DNA of 64,000 nt from Tanytarsus gracilentus (lineage: Eukaryota; Arthropoda; Insecta; Diptera; Chironomidae): the NCBI GenBank assembly GCA_038502055.1, contig JAXRKN010000036.1, positions 3,844,001 through 3,908,000 of the forward strand. The letters run 5' to 3'. Every line of letters starts with the position of its first letter. Position 1 is the first letter of the stretch. Shown here one piece after another: positions 1 through 13,280 of the stretch. The notes under the pieces are model-generated. The model was not told the DNA's origin and ran no database searches. It was given only the letters and a program-made list of their open reading frames with translations. The position numbers were made by a program, and so were the translations under genes.

Positions 1-3000
1 TTTTTTGCAAAAATCCCCAACAGTGATTTCACTCTTCATACATATATAAAATGTCGTGTGTGTATTGTTGGTGAAAACCGGAAAATCAACATGACTTTCG
101 ACTTAATAAAAAAGGAATTATTCTTATAAAGGACGATGAAGGGGATTTTATCATGAACCATATTTTTATGTGAGTGTACATAAGTACCATTTTGGTCAGA
201 ATCCAATTTTCGGTCGACTTAATCCTTTCTCCTCGCCCAAAGCCTCGAATTCGCTGAAAAGCCTCTTGTACGCTTGTACGATGCAGTGTTTAGAGCTTTC
301 AGTCTTTTGTTTATAAATTCTAAACAGAATTCTCACATATTTTCTTGCTTTTTAAGATGAATTTTTGGGGGTTGAAGGGTGAAATGCAAAAATATTATTT
401 TTACACTTTTTAAAAACAAAAAACAAAATTTTTTGATCATAAATTTAGAACTTTTTAAAACATTTTTGTTATATTTTTTCAACAACACACACAAGCTATT
501 ACTTTCATTCTTTCTTATATCTCCACAAGCATATTATCCGAAAAAAAGAGGAGATGTATGTCATAATTTGCAAATGGCTCCATTTTATACAATCTCGACC
601 TTTTTCATGTATTTTTTGTCATCTTTGGTTGGGGCTGGTTTTGTTGTTACTTATAAACTCGGTTCATGTAGAAAAGAGCTTTTGTTCGGATTTCATGCCT
701 CATATTGTTGATATTTTCATTCATAAAAATCTAGTCGGATTATCAAAACGGTTAGTGAGGAGAAAATTGTGAAATTTACATAAAAATTTATTTGAGGACT
801 CAGAAAAGTTTTTTTTGAGTGTAAAATAAAGTTCGATGTTTTTTTGAAATTGTTCAATTTTTTAATTTTCACAATATTAAATAATTTTAAAAATAAATAA
901 AAAATGAGAAAGCATAAAAAGTAAAATATTCATGTTTATAAAAAATTCCTGTATAAAATATTTTATTGGTGTAATTTAAATATGATTAAGACACTCCGAA
1001 AGACTCTCAAAACACCATCGACGTATCATTAACTAACAATTTTAATCTTACCACCATCAACTCGTTTGCATCAATGTGCATTTGACAAATGTGCACCTTT
1101 AATTTAACAGCCAAACCCTCCCAAAAGCAAAACAAACTCGTGAAAATTTATTTAAATCTTCTGTCAAGTAATTTTTGGATAATAAATAATGCCGAGCAGA
1201 GTGCGAAGAAGAAAATTTGATTAATTTCGGCAAATGTTTTTGAGCATTATGTGCATCTCTCATTCGTTCTCCGCCTCGCAGTCAACAACCAAAAAAATTT
1301 TAACAACATGAAACTTTAAAAAATTCATAAAATTTATTTTTCGTGTTTTTCTCATCTGTCCCGCATGAGAGCGAGAGGAGAGAGAGAGAGAGTCGGGCTT
1401 TTTAAGGTGGATACTCGATGAATGTGTTTTCGGCTCGTCGAGTTAATTTACAACCGCCTCACATTCTATTCCGAGGTGTATCATCACATTTTTATTTCTG
1501 CACAAACAAATTATCTGTCTCGAGGCATTTTCATCATCATGTTATGGCCTACCTTTTTTATTTCCATTTTCTGCTAACAAGATTCTCGTTATGAGTGAAT
1601 TTAAGTTTTGCATCGATTTTAAATTGCATATATGTGAAGCATACGCATTTAATTATTTTTTCGGTCTCAAAGATTAAAGAGTTTCGAGCAATTTTATTGT
1701 GGCGAAAAAACATACAAAGTAGAAGGCAACGAATGGCAGATGGAAAATGCTTGGCATCGTTCCGAGTGATCTCATTTAACAGAAAATAATATCATAAAGA
1801 AAAAAAAGAGAGGAAGGATGAATGTAGTAATGCAAGGACGCAAGTACAATGTTGCCAATGTCTTCCTCTGAATAAGTATTTTTTGAAATCGCAAATAAAA
1901 TGCTAACGAGTTTTTTGATTTACTTTGATAACCACTTTTTTGGTACCTTATTTTTGAAATTAAAAATTTCAAATTTGGTGAAAGACATTAATTTACAAGG
2001 TAAATTGCTAAATTATAAACAATTTTTAAAAAGTCCCCAAAACGTGTCTAACTCACCGAAATTACTTTCACATTGCAAATATTTTTTTGAACACATTCCG
2101 ACTGACATAAAAGGACAATGTTAAAGCAATTTGAGTTGAATAAAGGAATTTTGACAGATTTCATTCCTTGTTGATCCTTTCCTTCCTCTCACTTCACACT
2201 CTGTGACTACGATTGTCGGCATAAAACACACAGGGAAGAATGACAGCAGTAGGAGAAAATTTACATTGTGAAATTGCAAAAAAAGGAGACAAAATGAAAA
2301 ATAAATTAGCTTAGGACATGTCACAATGTCTCTCCGTTGGAAGATCTAATCCGTCTGATGATTTTTCGTTTTTTTGCTGTCGTCTCTCACATGTCTCGAT
2401 GCCGTTGATTGCACTTTTTGTTCTTTATCGATTAAAAATTATCTGAGAATGATGACGATGCAGAAAAAGAGGAGAACTCGAATGGAATCGAAGTTTAATT
2501 TCAATGAGATATGGCAAACCACCTTGAAGGGCTCAAGATGACAAATTGACGCAGAGAAAATCAAAATTTTTTACGGTTGATTTTTCACGCATGCATGGGT
2601 TGAACGATTTTTACAGTTTAAAAATATTTCAATTTTACACAAAACCCAAAAAATTTCAAGCTGACTTCTAAAGACCCAATGTGAAGATCCGCAGCGAAAC
2701 ATCAAAGTGGAAAAAACTCTTTTGTGTTGCATGTGCAACTGAGGAATATGCTACTAGTTTCACAAGAACCATGACAAATTTAAATGGCTTTCTCGAGAGA
2801 ATATTTTCAGAAAACATCTTGCTCTTTTTTTGAAAAGAATCTGTCTTTTGTTATTCAAATGAAAATCTTACTCGAGTACAATGGTGAAGTGAGTGAGGGA
2901 TGAGACAATAAACAGAATGCGAGATGAGTACAAAATTCCACTAAATAGGTGGCATTTTGTTGTTGAAAAGAAAGAGATGTAGTGCGGTTGAGGCATGAGG

Positions 3001-4050
3001 GTGGAATTTTAATGCTCTTTTAGTTATTTCAGTTTATTGCATTAACTTGAAAATTTAAATTCAGGAAGCTTTCGAAAAATGTCATGCAATGAATAATTTT
3101 TTGAAATTTAACGTTTTTTGCTTTTTTTCGTAAACTCGAAATTCACCACAAACCGCTTTATAACTTTGCACACCTCCAAAATGAGAAATAAATCACAATC
3201 GCACTCACAACATCCTCTCTACACTGTGTGCGCACATCAATTCATCATAAACTCTTTACTTATGCAAGAACTTCAAACGAGTGTGTTGTAAACCTCATGA
3301 ATAAATTACGTAATTACCTCATTCTATAATATCATTAGAATTTATTATCTTAACAGAGTGAAACTATGGCAATAACCATCGCAATTAGCAAAATAGTGCC
3401 ATTAAAGGAGAGGAAAAGTTCGTCTTTAAACCTTCACTTGATGTGCAAGACCTTGAAGTTCTTCATTGCTTTATTGCTTCAATTCCCATAACACACAACT
3501 TCCTTCCTTTCTTTGGTATAGACGTAAACTTTTATTCATTTATGACGTTTATGTTGTGGCTGTAATTTTCCATCCTATCTGGTTTCGCATTTTTTCTCCT
3601 CATGTACATTGTCACCCTCAGTAAAGGCCATAAAATTTTTTGAAGAGATTTATTAATGACTTTCAATGGCTTCGACATGTCCCCGAGGACAACTAAAACA
3701 GTTTTTTTACCTTATTCGATGCTTTTTGCTTCTTCCTGCTAGATCATAAAATTTTATCCTTCTACCCCCCGATAACAAAGCAAATTTTTATGGCTCTTGC
3801 AATAAATAGAAATATTTTCTTGTGTATATATTTTGCCATGCTTTAAAGGCACACCAGAAAAAAAAGCAGAGACTGAAAAGGAGATTCACATGAGGGAATC
3901 TTGACATTACGAAACCACATTGTACATTCTATAAAAAATTATAGTTTTTCTCAGCTCCGATGAGGGTGTTTATGGCGAGAAAGGGTGTTTTAAATTTTTA
4001 AAATTTATTAAAAAATTGTAAAAAAATTAATTTTTTATACAAAAGTATAA
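1..4050. other. Gene-free AT-rich DNA
   Basis: No open frame here has a recognisable domain or exon structure. The open frames present are short, rich in Phe, Leu, Ile, Lys and Asn, and are what random AT-rich DNA gives. The only simple repeat I note is a GA run near 1378-1392. No splice-linked exons were recognised. Confidence 0.6.
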
Positions 4051-4580
4051 ACTACTGGGAAATTCCCAACTCCTGGGAAATTCTCAACTCCTGGGAAATT
4101 CCCAACTCCTGGGAAATTCCCAACTCCTGGGAAATTCCCAACTCCTGGGAAATTCCCAACTCCTGGGAAATTCCCAACTCCTGGGAAATTCCCAACTCCT
4201 GGGAAATTCCCAACTACTGGGAAATTCCCAACTCCTGGGAAATTCCCAACTCCTGGGAAATTCCCAACTCCTGGGAAATTCCCAACTACTGGGAAATTCC
4301 CAACTACTGGGAAATTCCCAGCTCCTGGGAAATTCTTAACGACTGGGAAATTCTTAACGACTGGGAAATTCCCAACTCCTGAGAAATTCCCAACTCCTGG
4401 GAAATTCCCAACTACAGGGAAATTCCCAACTCCTGGGAAATTCCCAACTCCTAGGAAATTCCCAACTCCTGGGAAATTCCCAACTCCTGGGAAATTCCCA
4501 ACTACTGGGAAATTCCCAACTCCTGGGAAATTCCCGACTCCTGGAGACAAACTTAACTCCTGGGAAATTCCCAATTCATG
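4051..4580. repeat. 18-bp minisatellite, 29 units, with GGGAAATTCCC core
   Basis: Tandem array with unit GGGAAATTCCCAACTCCT, first unit at 4057 and then every 18 bp up to 4543, where one diverged 19-bp unit precedes the last partial unit at 4562. By eye 23 of 29 units have the perfect palindrome GGGAAATTCCC; the exceptions start at 4075, 4327, 4345, 4381, 4453 and 4543. The two units at 4327 and 4345 share the same variant (TTCTTAACGACT), which shows amplification of a variant inside the array. The palindrome fits the Rel/NF-kB consensus GGGRNWYYCC. Because 18 is a multiple of three, the minus strand stays open for 179 codons (4035-4574) encoding a VGNFPG repeat; I regard this as a by-product and not a gene. 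Confidence 0.95.
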
Positions 4581-6104
4581 ATGGAAAATGAAACACTCAA
4601 AAATTTAAATTCTATTTTCTGACCCACGTCAATTCTAACTCAATTTTTTGTATCCATTCACCAAAATGCCAAAGTTTAAATGTTAAAATTGTCTCTTCGA
4701 CGTGATAGAGAACAAATTTTTGAGTTCTTAGAATGAGAAACGAGCGAAAAGTGTTTGGGGTGCAACCCAAAAAATATGGAAAATTTTTGCTGATGGCGAC
4801 ACTTTCTAAAAATACTCGTTCGGCACATAAAACGACTTTAATATGCAAATATATGCGAATGATAACCAACTTATAGGAGTTAAATTTAGTAAATGATTGG
4901 GACATTCATTGCTGCGAGACCTGCACGTGTCTCGGTCCTCTTTATTTTGAATTCAAAATTGTCGTAAATAATCATAAACATTTATTTTAGTTCCTGTGGG
5001 ATTTTTCACTTCATTAAGCGCATGTTTATTTTTCATAAAAATGTATTTTTATTTCGTAAACATTGAAACGGCATTAGCATCAGCATCCAGCGACCGGAGA
5101 AGCATAACGTCAACAACATCCTAAACAATTTCTGACATAATAGAGAAGAGAGAAATATGCAAACAGGATGCATGCAGTTATGCTCAGAAAAATATGTCAC
5201 AACAACATTTTTGGAGTTACGGTCGCCTACATATGGAACGGCATGCATTTTTCGTGGTGGCTTTTTTCTAAGAGACAAAAATGTTTAGGTGGCAAGGGTT
5301 GTACATTTTATTTTAAGCTTTTACAATTGAACTTTCAATGAAGAAAAATGTGATTTCCCTTTAATCCTTCGTTTTAGAGCTTATGCAATGCTGAATAATA
5401 AAAGAAATGGTAAAAAGGCATTTAAAGTGACAGCACAAATTTACAATCTGCAATTTTGTGGCGAGCGAACACCGAACTAAATGTATACATAGTAAAAGAG
5501 TCATAGAGAAAAAAACGAGTCCATAAAGTGAGGCGAGAGAGATAACAACTTGGAAGCAATAAATTGCATTTAGCTTTTTACAACCATTTTCCGCTCTTTT
5601 TGCAATTGCACCGAGTGGCACAACAAAAGTGCTTACACAATTCATTAAAATTAATTTACTTTTTGTGCTGAAATTTAGCTTTTTCCTCATTTGATGCATT
5701 AAATTAGAAACTCTATCTCGGCACTACTCGTGCGGTGTCATAGTTGGGGTTGAATTAATGGACACAAACTGAAATTAGTTTTGCTATAAATAAATAAATT
5801 TCTGTTGAGTATTTGCAGCCTGTGCAAGTTCTCTCTGCCATTTGTCATAAAATGTAAAATATCCTCGAGAATTTTAAGGAAAATGCAGCAATTTTTCACA
5901 TCCTAATGAAGTTTCTTTTAACATCCACTTTAAATTTACCTCAAAGACAATTACATCATAAAATAAATCATTCTTTATTGTTGCCATCCTAAGGCCATAT
6001 AGCAGAAGATTATTATAAATTTTTCTTGCTTACGCTCTCTGTCTCACATATATATCCCCATAAAATTGTGTTCAGCTTTTGCTCTATAAATTGAGATTAT
6101 GGCT
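4581..6104. other. Gene-free AT-rich DNA
   Basis: Only short anonymous open frames, the longest about 112 codons on the minus strand at 5361-5699, with no domain, signal or splice structure that I recognise. Nothing else seen. Confidence 0.55.
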
Positions 6105-7090
6105 TTGAATAACGGGTGTTGGTCACGCAAAGTGTGGATTATTTCACGGAAAAATCCGCGAAATAATCCACACTTTTCCAAGGAATTCTATGGATAAATC
6201 CGCAAAATTTTAAATTGCCGGAAAAATCCAAGAAAAAAACAAGGATTTGATGGAATTTAAAATCCAAGGAGTTTTATGGAAAAAAATCCTTGGAATTTCG
6301 GAATTTTAAAGTGCACGGAAAAATCAGCAATAATAGGATTTGCATGGAATTTAAAATCTGAGGAATTTTTTATAGAGTTTTTATATTTAAAAATAGGTAG
6401 TATCACTTAGTTAATATAGTAAATATTTGGATATTTAATTTTTAGGAAAAATTAAAATTAATCTAAATAAAACTTTTTGTAAAAGTTAAAGATAAATTAA
6501 AAGAAGTTTTATATCACTCTTATCTTTCCGGACTGTTAAAGCTTATACCACCGATGAGTATCCTAACGATAAGCGAGCGCGTCGTTAGGTTAGTGAGGGA
6601 GTGAACTGTATGAGCGTTCCGGGGGCCCTTGGGGGGCGGACGCGATTAACACAGGAGGGGTTTGGGGGCGCCTGGCGCCCCTCAAAGTGATCATATGGAT
6701 TAATAAATAAAATACTTAGTAATAAATCACTTGCCTATCTCCTCAAAACTAATTTTCCAAACGATTTCCTTTTAAAAAAGTTTTATTTAGATTATTTTAT
6801 TTTTCAAATTGAAAGTGAAAATATTGTTTATCTTGTTTTTGAATAAAAAACTAAAAATTCCCAGATTTAATTCGCAAATTTTTTTTGTCTTTTCGGATGG
6901 AAAAAGTTTTCTATGGAATTCTGTTTTATCCGTCCTTGGTTTTTGTCTGTGGATTGTTCCGTGTACTTTGAAATTTCGCGGATTTTTCCAAGGAAATCCA
7001 AAGATTTATCTATAAATTTTTCCATGAAAAATTCCATAGAATTCTATGAAAAAATCCACACTTTGCGTGACCTATAATCTTGAATAACGG
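6105..7090. mobile_element. Foldback/MITE-like DNA transposon with 11-bp target duplication
   Basis: The element spans 6116-7079 (964 bp) and is flanked by perfect 11-bp direct repeats TTGAATAACGG at 6105-6115 and 7080-7090. Near its ends are 20-bp perfect inverted repeats, GGTCACGCAAAGTGTGGATT at 6121-6140 and its complement ending at 7072. The arms continue inward for about 250 bp as imperfect inverted copies rich in the words GGAAAAATCC and AAGGAATT. A second inverted pair around 6455-6480 and 6775-6800 (TCTAAATAAAACTTTTT) encloses a GC-rich centre. No transposase frame is present, so it is non-autonomous. Target duplications of 9-11 bp are typical of Mutator-like (MULE) elements; assignment to that superfamily is inference from this length and from the long arms. 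Confidence 0.85.
6562..6686. repeat. GC-rich core of the foldback element with two hairpins
   Basis: Unlike the AT-rich surroundings this stretch is GC-rich. It holds one hairpin with arms CCTAACGA (6562-6569) and TCGTTAGG (6582-6589), and a second with arms GGGGCGCC and GGCGCCCC separated by one T (about 6665-6681), extended by TTTG/CAAA. It looks like cargo or a captured sequence inside the transposon. It has no coding potential that I can see. Confidence 0.7.
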
Positions 7091-10000
7091 CATGTGATAT
7101 ATGCGAGGACTTTACATAGCATCGAGAGAAAGAATTTTTTATGTAATACCAAAAGACAAAAGGATAAAACTTAAAACTTTTTCACTGTCAAAGTAATTTT
7201 CCAAATTAAAGCCGAAAAAGTCACGATGAGAGTGAGAAGGATTAAATTAGGATAACAAAGTTCAAATTTAAAGCAATTTGCGATGTGAAAGTAGTCGTGT
7301 GACAATATGCTTATCACAAAGTATTTAACTTCCAATTATGCAAAGACATTATCAAAAAACTTTTTAATCCTCTTTCTCTAAAATACAAGACCTAATCCTC
7401 TTTTGCTGTCTTTATGTGAGTTGTCTCACTTATTAAAAAGCAAATATTTATTTATTCAAAATGGGAAGTGTCATTAGTTGGAGTTATTTGTAGAGTGTGC
7501 AGTGAAGGTGGATCAACAAAGGAAATATCAAGCTATGAACACTCAAAAATCAAGTTATAAAGTTAAAAATCAAGCGTTGATAACTTGCAAAATTATTTAT
7601 TTAAATTTCTAGAGCTAAAAAAATATCGACCATTAAAAAAATTAATTTAAATAATAAAAAAAATATTAAAAATATTTCATTGCAAATTAATAAAAAATAA
7701 TTAAATTTTTTAAAAACTATCGAAATATTTCCACCCTTTCATCCTCACACAATTCTCTATTCAACTCTAAAAATCCTCGAAGCAACAAACAAATTCTGCT
7801 GGCGTGGCGCGTTGGTAGAGCAATATAAATTTTAAAATAAATTTACTGGAAGGAAAATTAAGCAAATTGAACATAAATAACATAAAAAAATGATATTAAA
7901 TCCCCTCCGTCTCACTTCCTCTCCATCCATTTCTCATCTCTCGCTCTCGTCGTTTTTAGTTCGCCTTCAAAAATAATTTATAGCGAAATTTTCAGCAAAT
8001 AAAAAGTTATTTTTCAAAGCATTATTATGCGATGGTGTGAAGGAATATTTTATATATAGAGAAGTCTTGAAGGAAACTACTTAGATTCAATCGGGATTAA
8101 TTTTAAATTATGTCACAAGCTAAATAGCAAAAATTTCAAGTTAAAATTTAACATTTTAAGTTCAAATAATTTCTCATTCATGACATAATTTCCAGTCAAC
8201 CCTCGAAAGAGCAAGGCGAGAATGAAGAGTGAGAGAAAAAGGCTTAAATATGCTATGGAAATTTTATATATTGTATGTGCAATATTTTCGAGAAAGGCGA
8301 TATCATAAAAGTTGTAATTAATTGCTTTTGTCTGGAAAGAAAATTTTCTCGCCTTATAAAAAAGCAAAAAGAGAGAAAATTTTATTTTGCTTCTTCTTGG
8401 ACTTTTGCTATTTTTCATCATGAAAAATTGACATTTTTCTTCTTTGTTAAAGTTTCGCTCTCGCTTTATTGCAGATTAATATTGCTTTTAAAGTAATTAA
8501 GGAAGAGATTGAGAAAGTTATGGCTTTAAGTTCAAAAAGATTTCAAATTAGCGAAGAATTGAGGTCGGAGAAAATAAGTTGAGATAAGAAAAGTTGAGGA
8601 ATTTTCTTTGTTCCCTGATAATTAATGGAAAATAAAAAAAATTTATATTTTTTAAAATTTATTTAGAAATAAAAAATAATAAATTAAAATTGTTTATAAA
8701 ATTTTCTTTTTATGAAATATTTTAATGTTAAAAAATTCAAAACCATTTAACTAAAAATTACGATCCACTTTGCACGAATTAAAATCCTTAAAAGGTTTCT
8801 TTAATAATTGATGCAATCTCATAAATCCTTTTAACTTGTTGATTTTCTCATTTTCTCATTTCAGCATCATTTGCTCGTAATCCTCTTTTTTTCGCTGCGA
8901 TGCAAATTTCTTCTCTTCCATTCATCACAAATCTTTTGGAAATAAAATGAATATTCTTCATCTTTGAATAAGAATTTGTTGGCACATGAAGAATGGATGC
9001 GAGGTGAAAAATTAAAGAATCCTTGAAGCTGATGATATTTCTCTCATCCTCGACTGATTTCCCTCGAGTGCGGATGAAAAAAAGTGCAGAGGAAAATTCA
9101 TCTTTTGTTGCCATCAATATTTCAAACTCTCGATGAAATTTCATTCGTGAATAAAAGTTGAATTATTGAGATCAATTTTTATTGAATTCATTGCTTTATC
9201 GAACTTCTCTCAAATTTCAAGCGAAAAGCTTTTTGGCTTCTGCCAGCATTTTCTTGATGAATGTTTAATGTCGTGTGGGGGTTTGATGTATGCTTTCTGA
9301 TGCTTCTTTTGTGCTGATTTCATTTTAGAAAATTTTATTTGGAGCAATTTTGAGATAATATATTTATTTGAGAAATTCACTTATAAAATCGTGAATGTCA
9401 AAAATCAACTTAATTAAAAAATATTTTAAAATTAAATTAAAAGAATTCAGAATTTTTTCTTCATTTCAGCTCCAATTAATTTTCATTAACTTTCGAAATC
9501 AATCAAAATTTCCTTGAGAAGCATTTCTAACTTTCATCACCTCACTTCACACCAAATTGCTCATTCATCACTTCAATGTAAAGTTTTTCAAGATCCTCAA
9601 CGAGAAACTTTTGAGTTACGATGTAAAAGTTTTCATCGCACATGCATCAGATGCATCTCAAAGTGTTGAATAATAATTTGCAATCAATTAGTTTTCGATA
9701 TCAATAACAGACTAATGCATAAGTTTATGTGTTTGAATGGGAATAAGATGAAGTGAAAGTGTGTCAAATCGTGCTCATGAGAGAAGTTTGAGATGAAAAT
9801 TTAATTATCGGAGAGTTTTCAAAGTTCATTCATGCATCTCTAGTTTAAGGAGATAATGGAATTGAATAAATTTCAATTGCTTTGCAAATATTAATCATCA
9901 TAAATTGAATTTCAATGAGGAGATAATGAAAGCAAATAAATTGAGGATTTTAATGCGGAAATTGTTTTAATCCTTTCTCTTAGTAATTTTGAGAAATTTC

Positions 10001-11130
10001 TCAATTCACTATCACGGCTTTATTTACAAATCTTTAGAAAAGTCTCGCGTTGAGTTTTGTGAGGTGGCATTAAATAAAGACATTAATTTGATTTATGACT
10101 TTCTGAGTAAATTTGCTTGAGTGAGAAGTAAAAGCCGCTCATAAAGCTCTCTGTGATTGGTGTCGTAAAATATTTAAGAGAGAAAAAATATTTTTTAAAG
10201 GAATTTTGAAGCTTTTTGTGGAAATTTTATTAAAAAGCTTTAATTTGAATTTCGACTCACAAAATTTCATTTAAAAAAGTTAAAGCAATAAATTTTTACA
10301 TCCAACGCAATCTAAATAGATTCAGTAGCTCCCCCAATAAACAAACTCTTATCACACAAAAAAAATATTCAAATGAGCGTCTAGAAAATCAATTTCGAAG
10401 CGCGTATTTTTGCAGAAGTTTACGAGCTCTGTTTGACTTTTAATATAACGGGAAGAGAGCAGAGTTCAAGGTCGAAAAATAATTTTTGGCATGAATGTGT
10501 TTGTGCGACTGATGTGGAATCGTGATACGGAATTGATTTAAGAAAAATATTAGAGCATGCTTATTTCGAGTTAATGATTTAGAAATTTGGACATTAATTT
10601 ATATTTCTGAATAATAATTTAAATTTTTATTTTAAGAAATAATTTTGTATCAAAAGATTTATTACTTTTGCTAATTTTTCTAAACTTTTAGAATATCCAA
10701 TAAAAATTTAATTAAGTTGATTTTTTTACAAATTAACCAATCCATCCATAAAATTTTATTAAATATTAAATTGAAGGTTTTGCGGGCGTGTTGGGAATGT
10801 TCCGAATTATTTAAATCTTGCTCCAACAATTACATCTTGATTAAAATCGTCTCTTGCTCGAGGTTGCTCCCAAAAATTATTTGGACTGATTTAACTAACC
10901 AAATAATAAAAAATCACGGAACAAATTTGAAGTCTAGCCACACCCCGTCGATGCCATCGAAATGGCCAAAAGTGCTTTTATAAATTTATTTATTTTTTCA
11001 TGTTCGACAATTCACTTTGACTATTCAGCCTTGTCGATGCACAATAACATACGGCAGCACATATATTGAGCAATTTTCATTATGACGCTCGTTGGTATCC
11101 ATTTAGAATCATTTGGCAGAGCCATTTCGC
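7091..11130. other. Gene-free AT-rich DNA
   Basis: No recognisable gene. Minus-strand open frames at 8113-8421 and 8848-9144 have no domains. A tRNA-like A-box fragment lies at 7800-7821 and is listed separately. Otherwise nothing seen. Confidence 0.55.
7800..7821 (+). other. tRNA-like D-arm / pol III A-box fragment
   Basis: The word TGGCGCGTTGGTAGAGC (7805-7821) closely resembles the D-arm and A box of eukaryotic tRNAs. No anticodon arm, B box or acceptor stem follows; the sequence turns AT-rich at once. It may be the head of a degraded tRNA-derived SINE or a tRNA fragment. It is not a functional tRNA. Confidence 0.4.
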
Positions 11131-11700
11131 ACCAGCTACTATTCATCATTAACGATTTGCGTCTATTATAAACACACGGCACGTTTCCCGTTCGCCCCTC
11201 TCACTCACAATGCTCTTTCATTTTCATACATCTCGTATGCAGGTCCTGGTTGACTATTCAACGAGCTTTTATTGTCGCTCGTTAGCACCCCGACGTTGAA
11301 TGCGACTCGTTACGAGCACATATGATGAAAAATGGGAAAATATTACCATTTCTGATATTTTCACCACGACGAGTGCACGTTGAAAAATGCATTCAACTTT
11401 TTTTTATATATAAAATATTCATATCAGCATTGTGCGAACGAGAAGGGTTTTCTCAAATGACGAAATTTGATATTTTCAACTTAAAATTTTATCACTCGAG
11501 AATCTCATTATTGCTTGTGTGAATGACGCGAAAGGGGAATCGTTCGCATCGCTGGATGATTTCATTATCGTTTGTTGTCACATTTTTGTAATGAAATGAA
11601 AAACAGATTTCTCTGTGAGAGAGCACTTTAGCTGTGATTCTCTCGTGGAAATTAATTTTAATCTAATTTTTTACAGATGTCACAGAGTTAAAAGTGAAAA
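11131..11700. repeat. Duplicated non-coding block A1a
   Basis: Collinear with 22062-22520. Exact shared words include ACTATTCATCATTAACGAT (11138-11156 and 22082-22100), a 21-mer GAAATTTGATATTTTC... at 11462-11482 and 22316-22336, and AATCTCATTATTGCTTGTGT (11501-11520 and 22357-22376), followed by a shared GAAATTAATTTTAATCTAAT. The stretches between are diverged. No coding frame is shared, so this is paralogous non-coding DNA. Confidence 0.8.
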
Positions 11701-13280
11701 AATCAAATTTCAAAATCGCTTTGATGTTGAATTTTTGTTTGCTTTTTCACGCTGAACGTTTCTGATTTTGCTTTTTAATTTGATTTTTGTTTGTGACATT
11801 TTTCAAGGTAAATTTTTTGTTTTTCCAATTTTTTAAATAAAATATTTAAAAACGTTCCTAATAAAAGCTCAAAGAACATCTTAACCCACCTGTGATATTT
11901 TTTATCAACGACACACCTTCATTTAATGCAGACAAAATTCTTACTTTATTTTAAAAGTTCTTATTGGATTTCAAATAAAAATCGATACACAAATATTGAC
12001 GACAAAACAGCGTGAAGCAGCAGAAATTTCTATCTTTCTCTATCAAACCGAGATAAACTGGAAATGTTTCGTCTCTCTGCCATTTATTATCTCTTAAAGT
12101 GCTCATCTCAATGACTCTATCTATTTCTTCTTTCTCTTTTTTCGACATCCGATCTAACTAAACAGTTAAGCAAGACTTCGTGAAGAGAAAAATTGAAATT
12201 TTTTATAAAAATCAATCTAAATTTTTCCCATCATAATAATCTTCTTATTTAAATAATATCGAAATTCTACTCTAATCTGAAAATTAATCTATTTCTTCTT
12301 CTTTTCTATCGCGGAGCATGATAGAGAGATGAACAACAGTGAATGTTAGAGAGTATCAGAGAAATCACTTAAATGATAATAAAAATTTCAATAACATTAA
12401 GAGAAAAAATCTTTTTTCAACGAGCAACGGCGGTTTAAAGTGGGGAGTGATCAAAAAAATTGTAAGATCGAGTTAAATATTTATCTTTAAAAAATTAAAT
12501 AAAATATTTATCTTTTTTAAATTTTTTATATTAAAATTTAGTTAAAAATTCCCTAAATTTTTGTCCACTCTAATTCCCATTATAATTCTCGATCTTCTAT
12601 TTCAATGTTGTTGCTATCGCGTAAGGAGATTTTTTCATTGTTTAGATAATATTCAATTTATCCTCTTTATGAGTGAAATATTATTAAGAAATTTCCATTG
12701 AAAATCCATCGATAAAAGTCATCAATAGATTTTATTTCATAAGTCATTTGCATAAACATACTTCACCCGAAGAGCATTTCATGTGGACCTAAAATAAATA
12801 AGACCTTTTTAAAAAAATATATTTAAATACTTGAAAAAGATATTTTTATCAAAATTGAAATACCACAAGTGTTTACCTTAATGACTTTGTGGCATTGTCT
12901 TCGTAAGTTAATAGGATTTAGACAATTTTTGATGTTGAGCTGAGATGACATTCAACTTCGTGGGTGTTTCGCTTGAATTTCACTCTCGCACGATATTTTT
13001 CAAGCTTCCTCTAAGCGACAATGACAAAATCACTTTTTTCGTCGACTCATTACGATTTTTTTTGGTGGAGTTGATGTGAAATTTTCAAAAGTGAGTTGAT
13101 GAATGAAATTCGTTTGATAAAATTCTAGAAGATTTTTTAGCTTGCTTAAATTATTTTAATTAATTCAAAAAAAATCTGTTAAAATTTTTTCAATTTGAAA
13201 AATTACGTTACAAATTTAACGGTTTATTTTTCAAAAAAATTTATCACAAAAATCTCGATTTTAAAAACATTTTCTATTTT
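11701..13280. other. Gene-free spacer between duplicated blocks
   Basis: AT-rich, without recognisable genes or repeats. It lies between two islands that are collinear with a second copy about 10.5-10.9 kb downstream, so it is probably the diverged middle of the same duplication. Confidence 0.5.

Noticed and set aside
379..711. 110-codon open frame with hydrophobic stretches
   Set aside because: Low-complexity Phe/Leu/Lys/Asn composition typical of AT-rich non-coding DNA; no recognisable features.
4035..4574. Minus-strand 179-codon frame encoding VGNFPG repeats
   Set aside because: It is the minisatellite read in frame; the 18-bp unit is a multiple of three, so openness needs no selection. 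No signal peptide, promoter or exon partner was seen.
4051..4580. CRISPR-like array
   Set aside because: Units are contiguous 18-mers without unique spacers, in an animal genome.
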